A DNA stretch of 64,000 bases, taken from contig CAKMRJ010005745.1 in NCBI GenBank assembly GCA_928212115.1, positions 103,078,030-103,142,029 on the forward strand, written 5' to 3'. This DNA comes from Lactuca virosa (Eukaryota; Streptophyta; Magnoliopsida; Asterales; Asteraceae). The notes beneath the pieces were generated by a model. It worked only from the letters and a program-made list of their open reading frames with translations, was not told the DNA's origin and made no database searches. Position numbers and translations under genes: made by a program. Positions 11,482 to 23,641 of this stretch are shown here, piece after piece. Every line of letters starts with the position of its first letter. Within the stretch, counting starts at the first letter, position 1.

Positions 11482-12054
11482 CTATGTGCCTTCATCTTCC
11501 CCATCATTGTTGACTTGGTTTTTAAACGAGCGGATAATGTCTCCAATGGCCGTCACAAATGTCGGGTTTTGAAGAAAAGCATTAACTTCAACATCCTACA
11601 ATTAAGTCACAAGCACATTAAGTCATTAACAATTTAACAAACTATCGAACCATCAAAGCACCAAATGAATTAAGTTGTTAACAATTCAACAAACTATTAA
11701 ACGACCAAATCAATTAAGTCTTTAACAATTTAACAAACTACCGAGCTACCAAAAATTACTACAAATAAATCAAGTTCTTAACCATATAACAAAGCTACCA
11801 AATTCTTTAAGAATTTAACAAGTACATGTGTTGGTTGCGGTGCTTGTGACTGTGATTGCCATTGGGATGGAGCAATTGTATCCGCAGCTGAAGAAGGTTT
11901 AGGCCTAATGTCTCTCACATGCGCCCTTCGTGTACCCAACACCTTCTCATATATTGCGATCCAATCAATGGTGTCTGGATCACCACCAAAGTCGGCTATG
12001 TGATGAGTTTGTAGAGCAACCTCAGCAACTAAGCCATTATGTATTTCACAAAGA
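11482..12054 (-). pseudogene. Transposase_24 (Ptta/En/Spm)-like gene, 3' exons
   Basis: Two exons read on the minus strand. The first, about 12054-11826, encodes EIHNGLVAEVALQTHHIADF and a VLGTRRAHVRDI stretch and ends near a GT donor. The last, 11595-11482, encodes DVEVNAFLQNPTFVTAIGD and ends in TAG (11482-11484) after an AG acceptor. This matches the C-terminal end of plant Ptta/En/Spm-family proteins. The upstream exons lie at 28782-29579, beyond the inner CACTA. The split is explained by insertion of the inner element into the intervening intron. Confidence 0.7.
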
Positions 12055-12134
12055 TTGTTAATATACGTTAAAACTAACATACACACAAAAAAAAAAAAAC
12101 CAACAATCTACTTCATTTCACTACAAGAAAAACA

Positions 12135-12420
12135 GCCTTTTACGACACGCAATGCGTGTCGTAAAACACTCATACGACACGCAAATGCATGTCAAGGAAG
12201 GCCCTGTCATAACGAAAGACGACATGCAAATGCGCGTCGTCTATTTACGACACGCATTTACGACGCGCTCTTACGACACACAATGCGTGTCAAGGAAGGC
12301 CCTGTCATAAAGAAGACGACACGCATTTGCGTGTCGTAACCTTACGATGCACATTTACGACTCGCATTGCGTATCATTAAGGCCTCTGTCATAAAGAAAG
12401 ACGACACAGATTTTGCGTGT
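12135..12420. repeat. Left subterminal repeats of inner CACTA
   Basis: At least six copies of a palindromic unit around ACGACACGCAATGCGTGTCGT, alternating with the phrase AAGGAAGGCCCTGTCATAA. Confidence 0.75.
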
Positions 12421-12731
12421 CATAAAGTTAAATGTTTTAAAAATTATATATGTTGATAGATTTAGTAATTTTCAAATTAAATAACACATTAAAATTCTCA
12501 TAATACAAAATAAAATACCATAAATAACAAAGATAATTCATTTCACTAATATGTCAAATACAAATAATTATTCCAATAGTGAGTAAATGTAATAAAAAAA
12601 TGAACTCAAGAGAAGCAGAATTTATATACGGTTGCATTATCTAGCTTACTATGTTCCAACAACTCTGTGTATGTTTGCTTTTGCTTGAATCTCGTTTCCT
12701 CCAAAGATTCTAGCCATGCCAAAGTATTATA

Positions 12732-15046
12732 TGAAACATCCCAAAAATACGCCCCAAAAATTTCGTTTTGGAAATAATATAAAAACTATAAACATCCATA
12801 ATCATAGGTAAAATCGTAACTCGTGTATCATAATCATATCATAAAATTTGTCCCATATGAAAATCTCATAACAAAATATCAGAGTAAAACTCCCAGACTG
12901 AAAACTGTGGTGTGTGCCATGCAATCATCCCGAGCCCTTCCCTTTGCTAGCTGAAGTACCTGAAACCAAAACTGAAACTGTAAGCACAAACCTTAGTGAG
13001 CTCCCCCAAACTACCACATACCATACAAATCATGTATAACAATTAACATAACTCTGGGACTACTCCCAACTGGATCGGGACGAATCCCGGCATCAGCTTA
13101 CCCGGCATCGGACTCCTGCCCGACATCGGGCTCCCCCCGGCATCCGACCGCATCGGGCATCAGGCTCACCCCGGCATCAGGCTTGCACCGGCATCGGGCT
13201 TACCCCGGCACATAAACACATAACATAATCACATGATCTGCATCGGGCTTGCCCCGACATCGGACCAAAGTCCGGAACATATAATCATAACGTATAAATT
13301 AGCATACACCAGGCTTGCCCCGAAACATATAATGCATAGCATAATAACTGACATACATCGGGCTTGCCCTGGCATCGGGGTTACCCCGGAATGCATAATC
13401 ACATAGCATATTAACTAACATACATCAGGCTTGCTCGAGATCGGGCTTACCCCGGAACACATAACATATAACACATATACATGCATGAATCACCAAGACA
13501 TCAAGCATACTAAACTACTTCTCCAGACCGCCCGACATCGGACCGAAGTCCGGAAACATATAAACTGCATCGGGCTAACCCCGACATCGGACCGAAGTCC
13601 AGAACTACTAACATCTAAACGGGCCGGCATTGTGGCCGTAGACCCGTTCCTACTGGAAGGAAACTCACATCGCGTAGCTGACTACTGAAATACTGAGCGT
13701 GAAATGTCTGACTGCTGCTCCGGCGACTCCCCGGCTATAATTTCCACAATGACACTTAGTCAAACACTGATAACTATTATCAGGGTAAAATGACCCTTTT
13801 ACTCCTGGCTAGAGTCAACATCCTGGTCAAAGTCAACTTCCTATTGACCTGACTCGCCGAGTTGGCCCGCCAACTCGTCGAGTCCCCTAGTCCTTTATTT
13901 GTCCTCAACCCGATTCTGCTTGCCGAGTTTAGCAAGAACTCGACGAGTTATCCTTCATTCATGAAACTGGGAAAACCTTTAACCGACTCACAGAGCTATA
14001 TGAACAACTCGTCGAATCTATCTTCATCATATGAACATGTCCAGTCTGTGACTCGTCGAGTTGTATGAACAAATCATTGAGTCCATCTTCATAAGTTGGG
14101 AGATGGCCTTGAACTCGCCGAGTACGTTCCTGCACTCGCCGAGTCCCATGGTTTCCAGATCCATGGCTATGCCTGTTTCGTTGAGTCCCTTCCCTGGACT
14201 CCTCTAAATCCCTTCTAAACTAAACTGGGTTCCTCTGAATCATAACAGTTTTGGGAACCATCCCACGACTCGCCGAGTCCCAAGAACGACTCGTCGAGTC
14301 TATGCATATCCAAGTCCATAACTCGATTTCTGATGTGCGAAACTTAACCAAAAGGTAGATCTGGGCTCCTAAGGCCGATATAACACGTAAAGTCATAAAC
14401 TTTACGTGCATGCATGAAGCATTTGAGCTTAAAAGGTCAAAATAGGGGGTTAATAGCATGCATGGGTTCTCATGGCCATAAAGGTGGCACCTTTATGCCA
14501 TGAGGACCCTTCAAGGTCCAGATCTGAAGGTGTATCAACTTGGGACGTCCAAATCCCAAGAATCAAGCTTCAAAGCCCAAAATAGCCATAAGAAGATCTA
14601 GGAAATCATAAGTCAAGTGTGAAGCTTTATTACCAGAAAATGAGGAGAAGATGGTGCTGATTCTGGATCTGAAATCTTCTCTTGAAGTCCTCCTTCTTCC
14701 TCTTCTGCACCCAACTTCAAACACACAAGATAACTTAAGGAAATGGCACCCAAATACTCACAAAGCTCAAGGGTGGCGGTTTAGGGTTTTCTGGACGTTG
14801 AGGGAGTGATAAGGGAGGCTACAAGGGTGTTATGTTCTTTAAATAGGGTGACAAACCCTAAAATTAGGGTTTCCATCAGACAGCTCCTACTCGCCGTGTC
14901 GGTCTTCCGACTCGTCGAGTAGGTCACTTAGTTCCCTGACCCAGAGTCGATCCTACTCGACGAGTTGAGCCTCCATCTCGTCGAGTCCAAGGGTAAAACA
15001 TGAAGCTCGACTAGAATTAAATGCATACCTGGAACTGGGTGTTACA
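12732..15046 (-). repeat. 3' LTR of the Tekay-like element
   Basis: Contains a GC-rich block (13070-13620) of repeated CATCGGGCTT(A/G)CCCCGG-like units and a later block (13850-15000) with about 15 copies of a CTCG[T/C/A]CGAG palindrome. Confidence 0.92.
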
Positions 15047-15144
15047 ATTCTCCCCCACTTGTCTTAGACTTCGTCCTCAAAGTCTGCTGTCTCCGAAAAC
15101 AACTCGGGGTAGTGCTCCCTCATATCTTCCTCGGGCTCCCACGT

Positions 15145-18100
15145 CTACTCCGAACCCTTGCGCTGCTGCCACCGCACCTTAACTAACTCTACCCTTTTGT
15201 TCCTCAGCTCCTTCGTCTTGCGATCCAAAATCGCCACTGGTCTCTCGATAGAGTTCAGGCTATCGTCAACTTGAATGCCCTCAAGGGGTACCACTGCTGA
15301 CTCATCCACTAAACACTTCCGCAACTGAGAAACATAGAAGGTGCTGTGGATCTGGCTGAGCTCTGCTGGAAGATCTAGTCGATAAGCAACCCGACCCACC
15401 TGGGCCAAAACCCTAAACAGACCAATGAACATGGGGCCCAGCTTGCCCCGCTTCCGAAATCTGATAACACCCTTCCAGGGTGACACTTTCAGGAGGACCA
15501 TATCGCCCACCTGAAACTCCAAGTCCGAACGCCGCTTGTTGGCGTAACTCTTCTGCTGACTCTAAGTAGTCTGGAGTCTGCTCCGGACTTGCTGAATCTG
15601 CTGCGTGGTCTTGAGTACCACCTCTGTACTCCCCATGACTCGTTGATCGACCTCACCCCAACAGATTGGGGTCCTACACTTCCTCCCGTAAAGCATCTCG
15701 AAGGGAGGCCGGTCTATACGGGAGTGGTAGCCGTTGTTATACGAAAACTCCGCTAATGGAAGATACGTATCCTAACTGTCACCGAAATCTAACACACATG
15801 CCCGAAGCATGTCCTCAAGAGTCTGAATCGTCCTCTCGCTCTGCCCGTCCGTCTGAGGTTGGAAAGCGGTGCTGAAGTGGAGACGAGTACCCATCTCGTT
15901 GTGAAACCGCTTCCAAAACCTGGAAGTAAACCGGACGTCTCGGTCTGACACCACTGATACAGGCACTCCATGGCGTGCCACTACCTCTCACACATAAATC
16001 TCGGCCAGCTTCTCAGCCGAGATGCTCTCCTGAATCGGTATGAAATGTGCGCTCTTGGTCAACCGATCCACGATGACCCATATCGAATCAACCCCTCGTG
16101 CGGTCCTGGGAAGCTTAGTAATAAAATCCATAGTGATATCCTCCCATTTCCACACGGGAATATCTAATGGTTGCATCTTGCTGTGGGGCCTCTGGTGCTC
16201 TACCTTGACTTTCCTGCAAGTCAGGCATCTCTCTACGTACCAAGCTACATCCCGCTCCTTGCAGGGCCACCAGTAATCGGGTCGAAGATCTCGGTACATC
16301 TTCGTCGCCCCCGGATGGATGGAGAACCTGGACTTGTGGGCCTCATCCATCAATATCTGTCGTACTCCGCCCCAGTACGGTACCCAGACCCTCCCATGTA
16401 GGGTCAACAATCCTCGGCTATCATAATCAAACGAAGCTACTCGGCCTACTATCCTCTCACACTTCTGGCGTTCTTCCTTCAGGCCCTCAACTTGTGCCTC
16501 TCAGATCTGTTCCAGTAATGGAGTAACCACTGTCATTCGCAGACAGATATCTAAGATCGGAGCCGCTACCGCCTTGCGGCTCAGGGCATCGGCCACGACG
16601 TTGGCCTTGCCGGGGTGATAAAGGATCTCACAGTCGTAATCCTTTACCACATCTAACCACCGACGCTGCCTCATGTTCAGATTCGGCTGATCCATGAGGT
16701 ACCTCAAACTCTTGTGGTCTGTGTAGATAGTACATCGGACTCCATAGAGGTAATGCCGCCAGATCTTGAGGGCGAACACCACTGCCCCCAGCTCTAAATC
16801 TTGCGTCGGGTAGTTAGCCTCGTGAGGCTTCAACTGTCTCGAGGAGTAAGCTATCACATGCCCCCGCTGCGTCAACACTGCTCCCATGCCTGTGATCGAA
16901 GCGTCACAGTAAACTACGAAGTCGTCTACTCCCTCTGGCAGGGTGAGAACCGGCGCCTCGCACAATCGCTGCATGAGCGTCTCAAATGTTGTCTGCTGCT
17001 CAGGACCCCAGCGAAACACTACCGACTTCTTGGTAAGTCGGGTCAATGGTACTGCTATCTTGGAAAAATCTTGGATAAATCTCCTGTAGTACCCTGCCAG
17101 GCCCAGGAAGCTCCGAATCTCGGATGGAGACCTCGGGACCTCCCACTGCATCACGACCTCTATCTTGGCCGGATCAACTAATATACCCCTCTGGTTGACG
17201 AGGTGCCCCAGAAACTACACCTCAAGCAACCAGAACTCACACTTGGAGAACTTTACGAAAAGTCTCTCCCTCCTTAAGTTCTCTAGCACCTCCCTCAGGT
17301 GTTCCTTATGCTGCTCCTCTGTCTTGGAGTAGACCAAGATGTCATCAATGAATACTATCATAGACCGATCCAGCATCGAACTACACATGCGGTTCATGAG
17401 GTGCATGAACGCGGCTGGTGCATTGGTGAGCCCAAACGACATCACCACGAACTCATAATGACCATAGCTGGTCCTAAAAGCGGTCTTTTGTACATCATCA
17501 TCTCTGACCTGCATCTGGTTATATCCGGACCGTAGATCAATCTTGGAGAACCAAGATGCTCCCTGCAACTGATCAAACAAATCGTCTATCCTCGGGAGTG
17601 GGTAACGGTTCTTCACCGTTACCTTGTTCAGCTCCCGGTAGTCTATGCACATACGGTGCGACCCGTTCTTCTTCTTCACAAACAGGATCGGGGCTCCCCA
17701 TGGTGAACTGCTCAGCCTGATAAAACCCTTGTCTAGTAGCTCCTGCAGCTGCGTAGACAACTCCTGCATCTCGGGAGGAGCCAACCGATACGGTGCCTTG
17801 GCTATCGGAGCCGCACCAAGAACCAGGTCAATCCGAAACTCAACCTGTCTCTCAGGAGGTATCCCAGGCAAATCCTCCAGGAATACATCTGGGTACTCTC
17901 GTACCACCGGTACATCATCAACCGTCGCCTTACCCTTATCCCGGGTATCCATAACATATGCGACGTACCCCGCACAACCCTGCTGAAAGTAGCACCTCGC
18001 TCTCGCTGTTGAACAAAGAATCGGTCCGCGCTGTGGCCTCTCGCCCTGAATCACTAACTCTCCCCCACTGGGAGTGCGAACTCTAACCAACTCTCGCTCA

Positions 18101-18398
18101 CAATCTATCATTGCTCTATTGGAACTCAACCAATCCATACCCACTATAACCTTGTTCCCTCGCAGGGGAATAGGAACCAAATCTACTGGGAACTGCTCAT
18201 CAAATAACCGCAGTGTACATCCTCTATGAACTCTCGCGACCCTGACGGTCCCGTCATCTGCTATTTTCACGTGAAGTGGACAATCCAGCTCCCTCGGAGC
18301 TCTGCTAAATCGCTTGCTAAGCGCGAGCGACACAAATGATGGGGTAGCCCCCGAATCAAACAATACCATAGTTGAAATGTCGTTCACTAAGAACGAAC
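15145..18398 (-). pseudogene. Tekay-like pol (protease, RT, RNase H, integrase) with nonsense mutations
   Basis: Read on the minus strand: protease FDSGATPSF (near 18350), RT with CIDYRELNKV and the catalytic FIDDILVYS (near 17350), RNase H with VYCDASITGMG and YTDHKSL, the RNase H end VVADALSRK, integrase zinc-finger region CLTCRKVKVEHQRP and core MDFITKLPR, then the integrase C-terminal GDMVLLKVSPW. Frame is retained across most of the gene but interrupted by TAG at 17215-17217, TGA at 16501-16503 and 15988-15990, and TAG at 15772-15774 and 15145-15147. Each looks like a single transition in a CAG, CGA or TGG codon. The first exon joins through the intron at 18399-18466. Confidence 0.88.
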
Positions 18399-18466
18399 CT
18401 ATACGTAAAGACATAGATATGAGAAACAAACAATATCAAAAACAGAGATAAGAGGAAAATACATAC
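18399..18466 (-). other. Predicted spliceosomal intron between gag and protease
   Basis: On the minus strand the segment starts GTATGTATTTT and ends TTACGTATAG. Its length is 68 nt, not a multiple of three. Removing it joins the gag frame (one leftover base at 18467) to the protease frame (two bases at 18398-18397) with no stop, giving VVTG-SFLVND. Without splicing, gag runs into a stop inside the intron. Confidence 0.75.
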
Positions 18467-19672
18467 CTGTCACCACGTCAGGAGCTGCTCGTGCCTCCTC
18501 TGCAGTAAGCTGAAAAGCCCTGCTCCGCGCTGTAGGCGCCTCAGCCCGATCCTGACAGCCATCTGTAATCCTCAAGGTCGCAGGAGAAGGTGCTGCCACC
18601 TTCCCTGCTGTTGCTAAGCTTGGGCATTGGGACCGCTTGTGTCCCCTCTGATTGCACTGAAAGCAAATCAGGTCTGATTCTGGTGTGGTGGTGGTAGTAG
18701 CTGTACAATCACGGCTCATGTGACCTGTTCGGCCGCACTTGTAGCAGCCCGAACTCGCTGCCTTGCACGCCCCCTCGTGCATCATGCCGCATTTTCCACA
18801 ACGGCCGTGGCTCTACTGGCTCCGAGATCTGTGATCTGATACCTTGGGCTTCTTGCCCGAACCTCCTGACTGAACCCCCTTTGGCTTCCTCTTCCTCTCC
18901 ATCTCTAAATCCAACTCTCTCTCTCGAGCCCTTGTTATCATATCCTCTAGCGTCTTACAGCTGGATCGGCTCACAAACTGGCGGATATCACTCCGCAACA
19001 TCTCATGATATCGGGCCTTTTCATCTCCTCGTCCGCCACATACTGCGGAACAAGAAGAGCCCTCTCCCTAAACTTGGCAGTAATCTCCACCACAGTCTCT
19101 GTAGTCTGCTGGAGGTCCTGAAACTCCCTAGCAAGCTGTTGCACCTCAATAACAGGTGTAAACTCGGCTCTGAACCTGCTCGTGAAATCACTCCAGGTCA
19201 TAGCATCCAACATAGTGTCATCTCCAATGGCTCTCCCGACCTCCTCCCACCAATCTTGTGCCCTGTCCTTCAGAAGACAGGATGCTAATCTAAACTTGTA
19301 CCCCTCGGGACATTTGCTGGTACGGAACGCGTTGGCGACATCTGCCAACCATCTAGTGCTCGCAATGGGATCCCGAGCCCCATGGTAGTCAGGAGCTCCA
19401 CAAGCTCTGAACTCCCTGAAAGTCAAGGTGCGCGATCCCATCATGGCTGCTATCTCAGTACGGAACGCGCTCAGCTTCTCATCCAGAAGCTCTAAGATAC
19501 CCTCCTTGACCGATCCAAAGATCACAGGATTCTGGTCTAGTATGATGCGTGTGACCACCGAGGAGATGAACTCCCTGGTCTGCTCATCTAACTGCTCGGC
19601 TCCAGAGCCTGAGCCCGATTCTTCTCCTGCACCTGAGCTACCCACTGCTGGTCTAGGGCGTAAAACCACCAT
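18467..19672 (-). pseudogene. Tekay-like gag with two zinc knuckles (frameshifted)
   Basis: The likely start is the ATG at 19672 (MVVLRPRPAV); an in-frame ATG at 19696 is possible. The capsid core includes RAQDWWEEV. The frame shifts near 19015, where one A seems missing, and resumes as MLRSDIRQFVSR. A TAG at 18813-18815 follows, then two CCHC knuckles, CYKCGRTGHMSRDC and CFQCNQRGHKRSQC (18750-18640). It ends at the predicted splice donor. Confidence 0.85.
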
Positions 19673-19696
19673 TCTGAAACACATCATAACAGACAT

Positions 19697-20563
19697 CAGA
19701 ACACTAATATAACTGGAGGGATCATATACACTACAAGTTGCCTGGTCTTATCTCAGCCCTTCTTGAATCGAGTACAGATCCTCTGCTTTCAATAGTGTGG
19801 GCCCCTACTACCTTCCACATCTATCCGTACTTTCCTCAAGAATTGCCTCGCCTACACCAAGTCCCTTTCACTACTACTAACACTGCTCCCAGCACTACTC
19901 TCATCCTAGGCTTGCCCTAGGGTAACCTCCAAATCACTATCTGCCATCAGCTGCACAAGAAGTCCCTATCATCTCCCCTTAACTAACTCGTGAATACCAT
20001 TACATATTGCTTAGACTAGATAATTCTTCGAATGAGAGGTCCTACCCTACAACAGTTAGACTCAAACGAGAGCTGCGAAATAGGGCTAGACCTAACCTTC
20101 TGAAATTATTTAGTCCTTGCAATATGTAACTTAGCATATTCGTTTACTAGTTAATTAGAGATAACTAGAACTCCTAATAGCACAAAGCATTCAGCATTCG
20201 GGTATTGGGAAAGCTAACCACATAATTCAATCAAGCTGTTCTATAATCTAATCAGGAATCTGTACTAGCATGCAATTCATAAAGCTCATACACATAAAGC
20301 AGGCACATAAGGCATCTTCCTAGATCATTAGTCCTAATCTAGCATGCAGTTCTAATACTCATAACATAAACTTGTATGGGTAATTTGGGAGAACTTACTT
20401 GAGCTCGGTTGATTGCATGCACCACACCCTTTCTCTTTTCAAAGTTCTTTTCTATTTCCAAAATCCTTTTGAAAAAAAATGATTTTCTTTTGAAAATTTC
20501 ATACCACTTCCTTAGTTTGAGTTCAGACACTCCCAAAAGTGTACCCGAATCCCTCAAACCAAG
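19697..20563 (-). other. Tekay-like 5' leader
   Basis: Sequence between the primer-binding site and gag of the minus-strand element. No coding potential recognised; a long untranslated leader is usual in this lineage. Confidence 0.6.
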
Positions 20564-20575
20564 GCTCTGATACCA
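20564..20575 (-). promoter_or_regulatory. tRNA-Met primer-binding site
   Basis: GCTCTGATACCA on the plus strand is the complement of TGGTATCAGAGC, the initiator tRNA-Met primer site. It lies three bases from the 5' LTR end at 20579. Confidence 0.9.
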
Positions 20576-20578
20576 ACT

Positions 20579-22865
20579 TGAAACATCCCAAAAATACGGC
20601 CCAAAAGTTTTGTTTTGGAAATAATATAAAAAACTATAAACATCCATAATCATAGGTAAAAGCGTAAGTCGTGTATCATAATCATATCATAAAATATGTC
20701 CCATATGAAAATCTCATAACAACATATCAGAGTAAAACTCCCAGACTGAAAACTGTGGTGTGTGCCATGCGATCATCCCGAGCCCTTCCCTTTGCTAGCT
20801 GAAGTACCTGAAACCAAAACTAAAATTGTAAGCACGAAGCTTAGTGAGCTCCCCCAAACTACCACATACCATACAAATCACATATAACAATTAACATAAC
20901 TCTGGGACTACTCCCAACTGTATCGGGACGAATCCCGACATCGGCTTACCCGACATCGGACTCCTGCCCAGCATCGGGCTCACCCCGGCATCTGACCGCA
21001 TCGGGCATCGGGCTTGTCCTGAAATCGGGCTTACCCCGACACATAAACACATAACATAATCACATGATCTGCATCGGGCTTGCCCCGGCATCAGACCAAA
21101 GTCCAGAACATATAATCATAACGTATAAATTAGCATACACCGGGCTTGCCCCGAAACATATCATGCATAGCATAATAACTGACATACATCGGGCTTGCCC
21201 CGGCATCGGGCTTACCCCGGAACGCATAATCACATAGCATATTAACTAACATACATCGGGCTTACCCCGGAACACATAACATATAACACATATACATGCA
21301 TGAATCACCAAGACATCAAGCATACTAAACTACTTCTCGGGACCGCCCCGGCATCGGACCGAAGTCCAGAAACATATAAACTACATCGGGCTAACCCCGG
21401 CATCGGACCGAAGTCCAGAACTACTAACATCTAAACGGGCCGGCATTGTGGCCGTAGACCCGTTCCTACTGGAAGGAAACTCACATCGCGTAGTTGACTG
21501 CTGAAATACTGAGCGTGAAATGTCTGACTGCTGCTCCGGCGACTCTCCGGCTATAATTTCCACAATGACACTTAGTCAAACACTGATAACTATTATCAGG
21601 GTAAAATGACCCTTTTACTCCTGGCTAGAGTCAACATCCTGGTCAAAGTCAACTTCCTATTGACCTGACTCGCCGAGTTGGCCCGCCAACTCGTCGAGTC
21701 CCCTAGTCCTTTATTTGTCCTCAACCCGATTCTGCTTGCCGAGTTTAGCAAGAACTCGACGAGTTCTCCTTCATTCATGACACCGGGACAACCTTTAATC
21801 GACTCACCGAACTATATGAACAACTCGTCGAATCTATCTTCATCATATGAACATGTCCAGTCTGTGACTCGCCGAGTTGTATGAACAAATCGTTGAGTCC
21901 ATCTTCATAAGTTGGGAGATGGCCTTGAACTCGCCGAGTCCGTTCCTGCACTCGCCGAGTCCCATGGTTTCCAGATCCATGGCTATGCCTATTTCGCTAA
22001 GTCCCTTCCCTGGACTCCTCTAAATCCCTTCTAAACTCAACTGGGTTCCTCTGAATCATAAAAGTTTTGGGAACCATCCCACGACTCGCCGAGTCCCAAG
22101 AACGACTCGTCGAGTCTATGCATATCCAAGTCCATAACTCGATTTCTGATGTGCGAAACTTAACCAAAAGGTAGATCTGGGCTCCTAAGGCCGATATAAC
22201 ACGTAAAGTCATAAACTTTACGTGCATGTATGAAGCATTTGAGCTTAAAAGGTCGAAATGGGGGGTTAATAGCATGCATGGGGGTTCTCATGGCCATAAA
22301 GGTGGCACCTTTATGCCATGAGGACCCTTCAAGGTCCAGATCTGAAGGTGTATCAACTTGGGATGTCCAAATCCCAAGAATCAAGCTTCAAATCCCAAAA
22401 TAGCCATAAGAAGATCTAGGAATTCATAAGTTAAGTGTGAAGCTTTATTACCAGAAAATGAGGAGAAGATGGTACTGATTCTGGATCTGAAATCTTCGCT
22501 TGAAGTCCTCCCTCTTCCTCTTCTTCACCTAACTTCAAACACACAAAATAACTTAAGGAAATGGCACCCAAATACTCACAAAGCTCAAGGGTGGCGGTTT
22601 AGGGTTTTCTGGACGTTGAGGGAGTGATAAGGGAGGCCACAAGGGTGTTATGTTTCTTTAAATAGGGGGACAAACCCTAAAACTAGGGTTTCCATCAGAC
22701 AGCTCCTACTCGTCGGGTCGGTCTTCCGACTCGTCGAGTAGGTCACTTAGTTCCTCGACCCGGAGTCGATCCTACTCGACGAGTTGAGCCTCCAACTCGT
22801 CGAGTCCAAGGGTAAAACATGAAGTTTGACTTGAATTAAATGCATACATAGAACTAGGTGTTACA
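20579..22865 (-). repeat. 5' LTR of the Tekay-like element
   Basis: Partner of 12732-15046; same order of CATCGGGCTT-type and CTCGNCGAG blocks. Flanked on its outer side by the TTATA target duplication. Confidence 0.92.
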
Positions 22866-22916
22866 TTATATCTTAGGGTTCATGTCCAAATCAAGTAAAA
22901 CATTGCTAGCTTAATT

Positions 22917-22984
22917 TCATCAATTCCTTGGCGTGAAGTCTTTGATAGACACTTAACTGCAATCTCCAATCCTTCTAGCAGACC
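22917..22984 (-). pseudogene. Captured receptor-like kinase fragment (ATP-binding lobe)
   Basis: Minus strand reads GLLEG then EIAVKCLSKTSRQGIDE. This is the region of S-domain or cysteine-rich receptor kinases that holds the catalytic lysine (EIAVK) and the following RLSK...QG.DEF stretch. It is only about 23 residues, preceded by an in-frame TAG. It lies directly against a transportin exon stub (22985-23019), so this may be a chimeric junction. The first residues (DL-GLLEG) also vaguely resemble transportin, so the exact breakpoint is uncertain. Confidence 0.55.
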
Positions 22985-23235
22985 CTAGAGATCATTATTG
23001 GCCATGTAGCAGGATCAACCTGCCAAAATAATACACCAAATTAATCAGAAGCTGAGTTTCAAAGATGACATGGCATCACAAATGGCATACAAACAGAAAA
23101 CTGTATATGACATGAGTTATTCATAAAACAATAAAATTTTATATCTAGAACCTTGGCCAGCTGTTGAGTATGGATAATGTCTAAGCATCTCTGAAAAACA
23201 GGTTGTGACAACTGTGCAAATCCACTACCCGATGC
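22985..23235 (-). pseudogene. Captured transportin (importin beta-2) exon and stub
   Basis: The exon 23235-23152 (28 codons) reads ASGSGFAQLS then QPVFQRCLDIIHTQQLAK, a HEAT-repeat segment of plant transportin, a nuclear import receptor. It is bounded by an AG acceptor and a GT donor. After an intron, a second acceptor at 23020 opens onto VDPAT, the residues that follow QQLAK in transportin. The match is then lost around 23000. The intron is retained, so the copy came from genomic DNA and not from mRNA. Confidence 0.7.
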
Positions 23236-23431
23236 CTGAAAGACAATGAAACATGTTATTTTTCTAACAATAAATAAGTTGCAAAACAAAAGAAAAAAAT
23301 ACTAAGAGGACATAAAATAAGGATGATTCAATTGAGGAAATCTCAATTTAGTTTTAATTTAACTCCATTTACCCAAAGGGAAAAAATATCCACCCACAAA
23401 CACAAACACAAGAAGAGGGCAAATTGACAGA

Positions 23432-23433
<2 letters not shown>

Positions 23434-23479
<46 letters not shown>

Positions 23480-23486
23480 GCGCGCA
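23434..23486. repeat. (TA)n(CA)n(CG)n microsatellite
   Basis: Uninterrupted TA dinucleotides from about 23434 pass into CA and then CG dinucleotides. It lies within the inner CACTA. Confidence 0.9.
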
Positions 23487-23641
23487 ATTCCAGCAACTGA
23501 TTCAAGAAGCTTAATCCTCCAATCAAGAGTTTCTCTTGGAATTATTGTGGTTATTGCCTATATGAAGTAAATTCAAGAATGGAAGTGGAAGTTATTTGAA
23601 TAGCTTTTTGGTAAATTTTATTAGTTGAAGTTGATGCTTAC

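Larger units (their letters stand above)
12732..22865 (-). mobile_element. Tekay/Del-type Ty3/gypsy chromovirus, full-length
   Basis: LTRs of 2,315 bp (12732-15046) and 2,287 bp (20579-22865) read TGTAACACC...GATGTTTCA on the minus strand. They are flanked by the perfect duplication TTATA (12727-12731 and 22866-22870). A tRNA-Met primer-binding site (TGGTATCAGAGC on the minus strand) abuts the 5' LTR at 20564-20575. A purine tract AAGTGGGGGAGAAT precedes the 3' LTR. Long LTRs, TGTAACACC start, two CCHC knuckles and pol order protease-RT-RNase H-integrase fit Tekay/Del. By eye the LTRs differ by a few percent plus small indels; they were not fully aligned. Confidence 0.93.

Noticed and set aside
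10965..12430. Regularly spaced short repeats that could be taken for a CRISPR array
   Set aside because: They are degenerate, palindromic subterminal repeats of CACTA elements in a plant genome; no uniform repeat-spacer pattern.
13070..13620. GC-rich CATCGGGCTT repeats as a possible CpG island promoter of a gene
   Set aside because: The block recurs in the partner LTR at 20930-21420, so it belongs to the retrotransposon.
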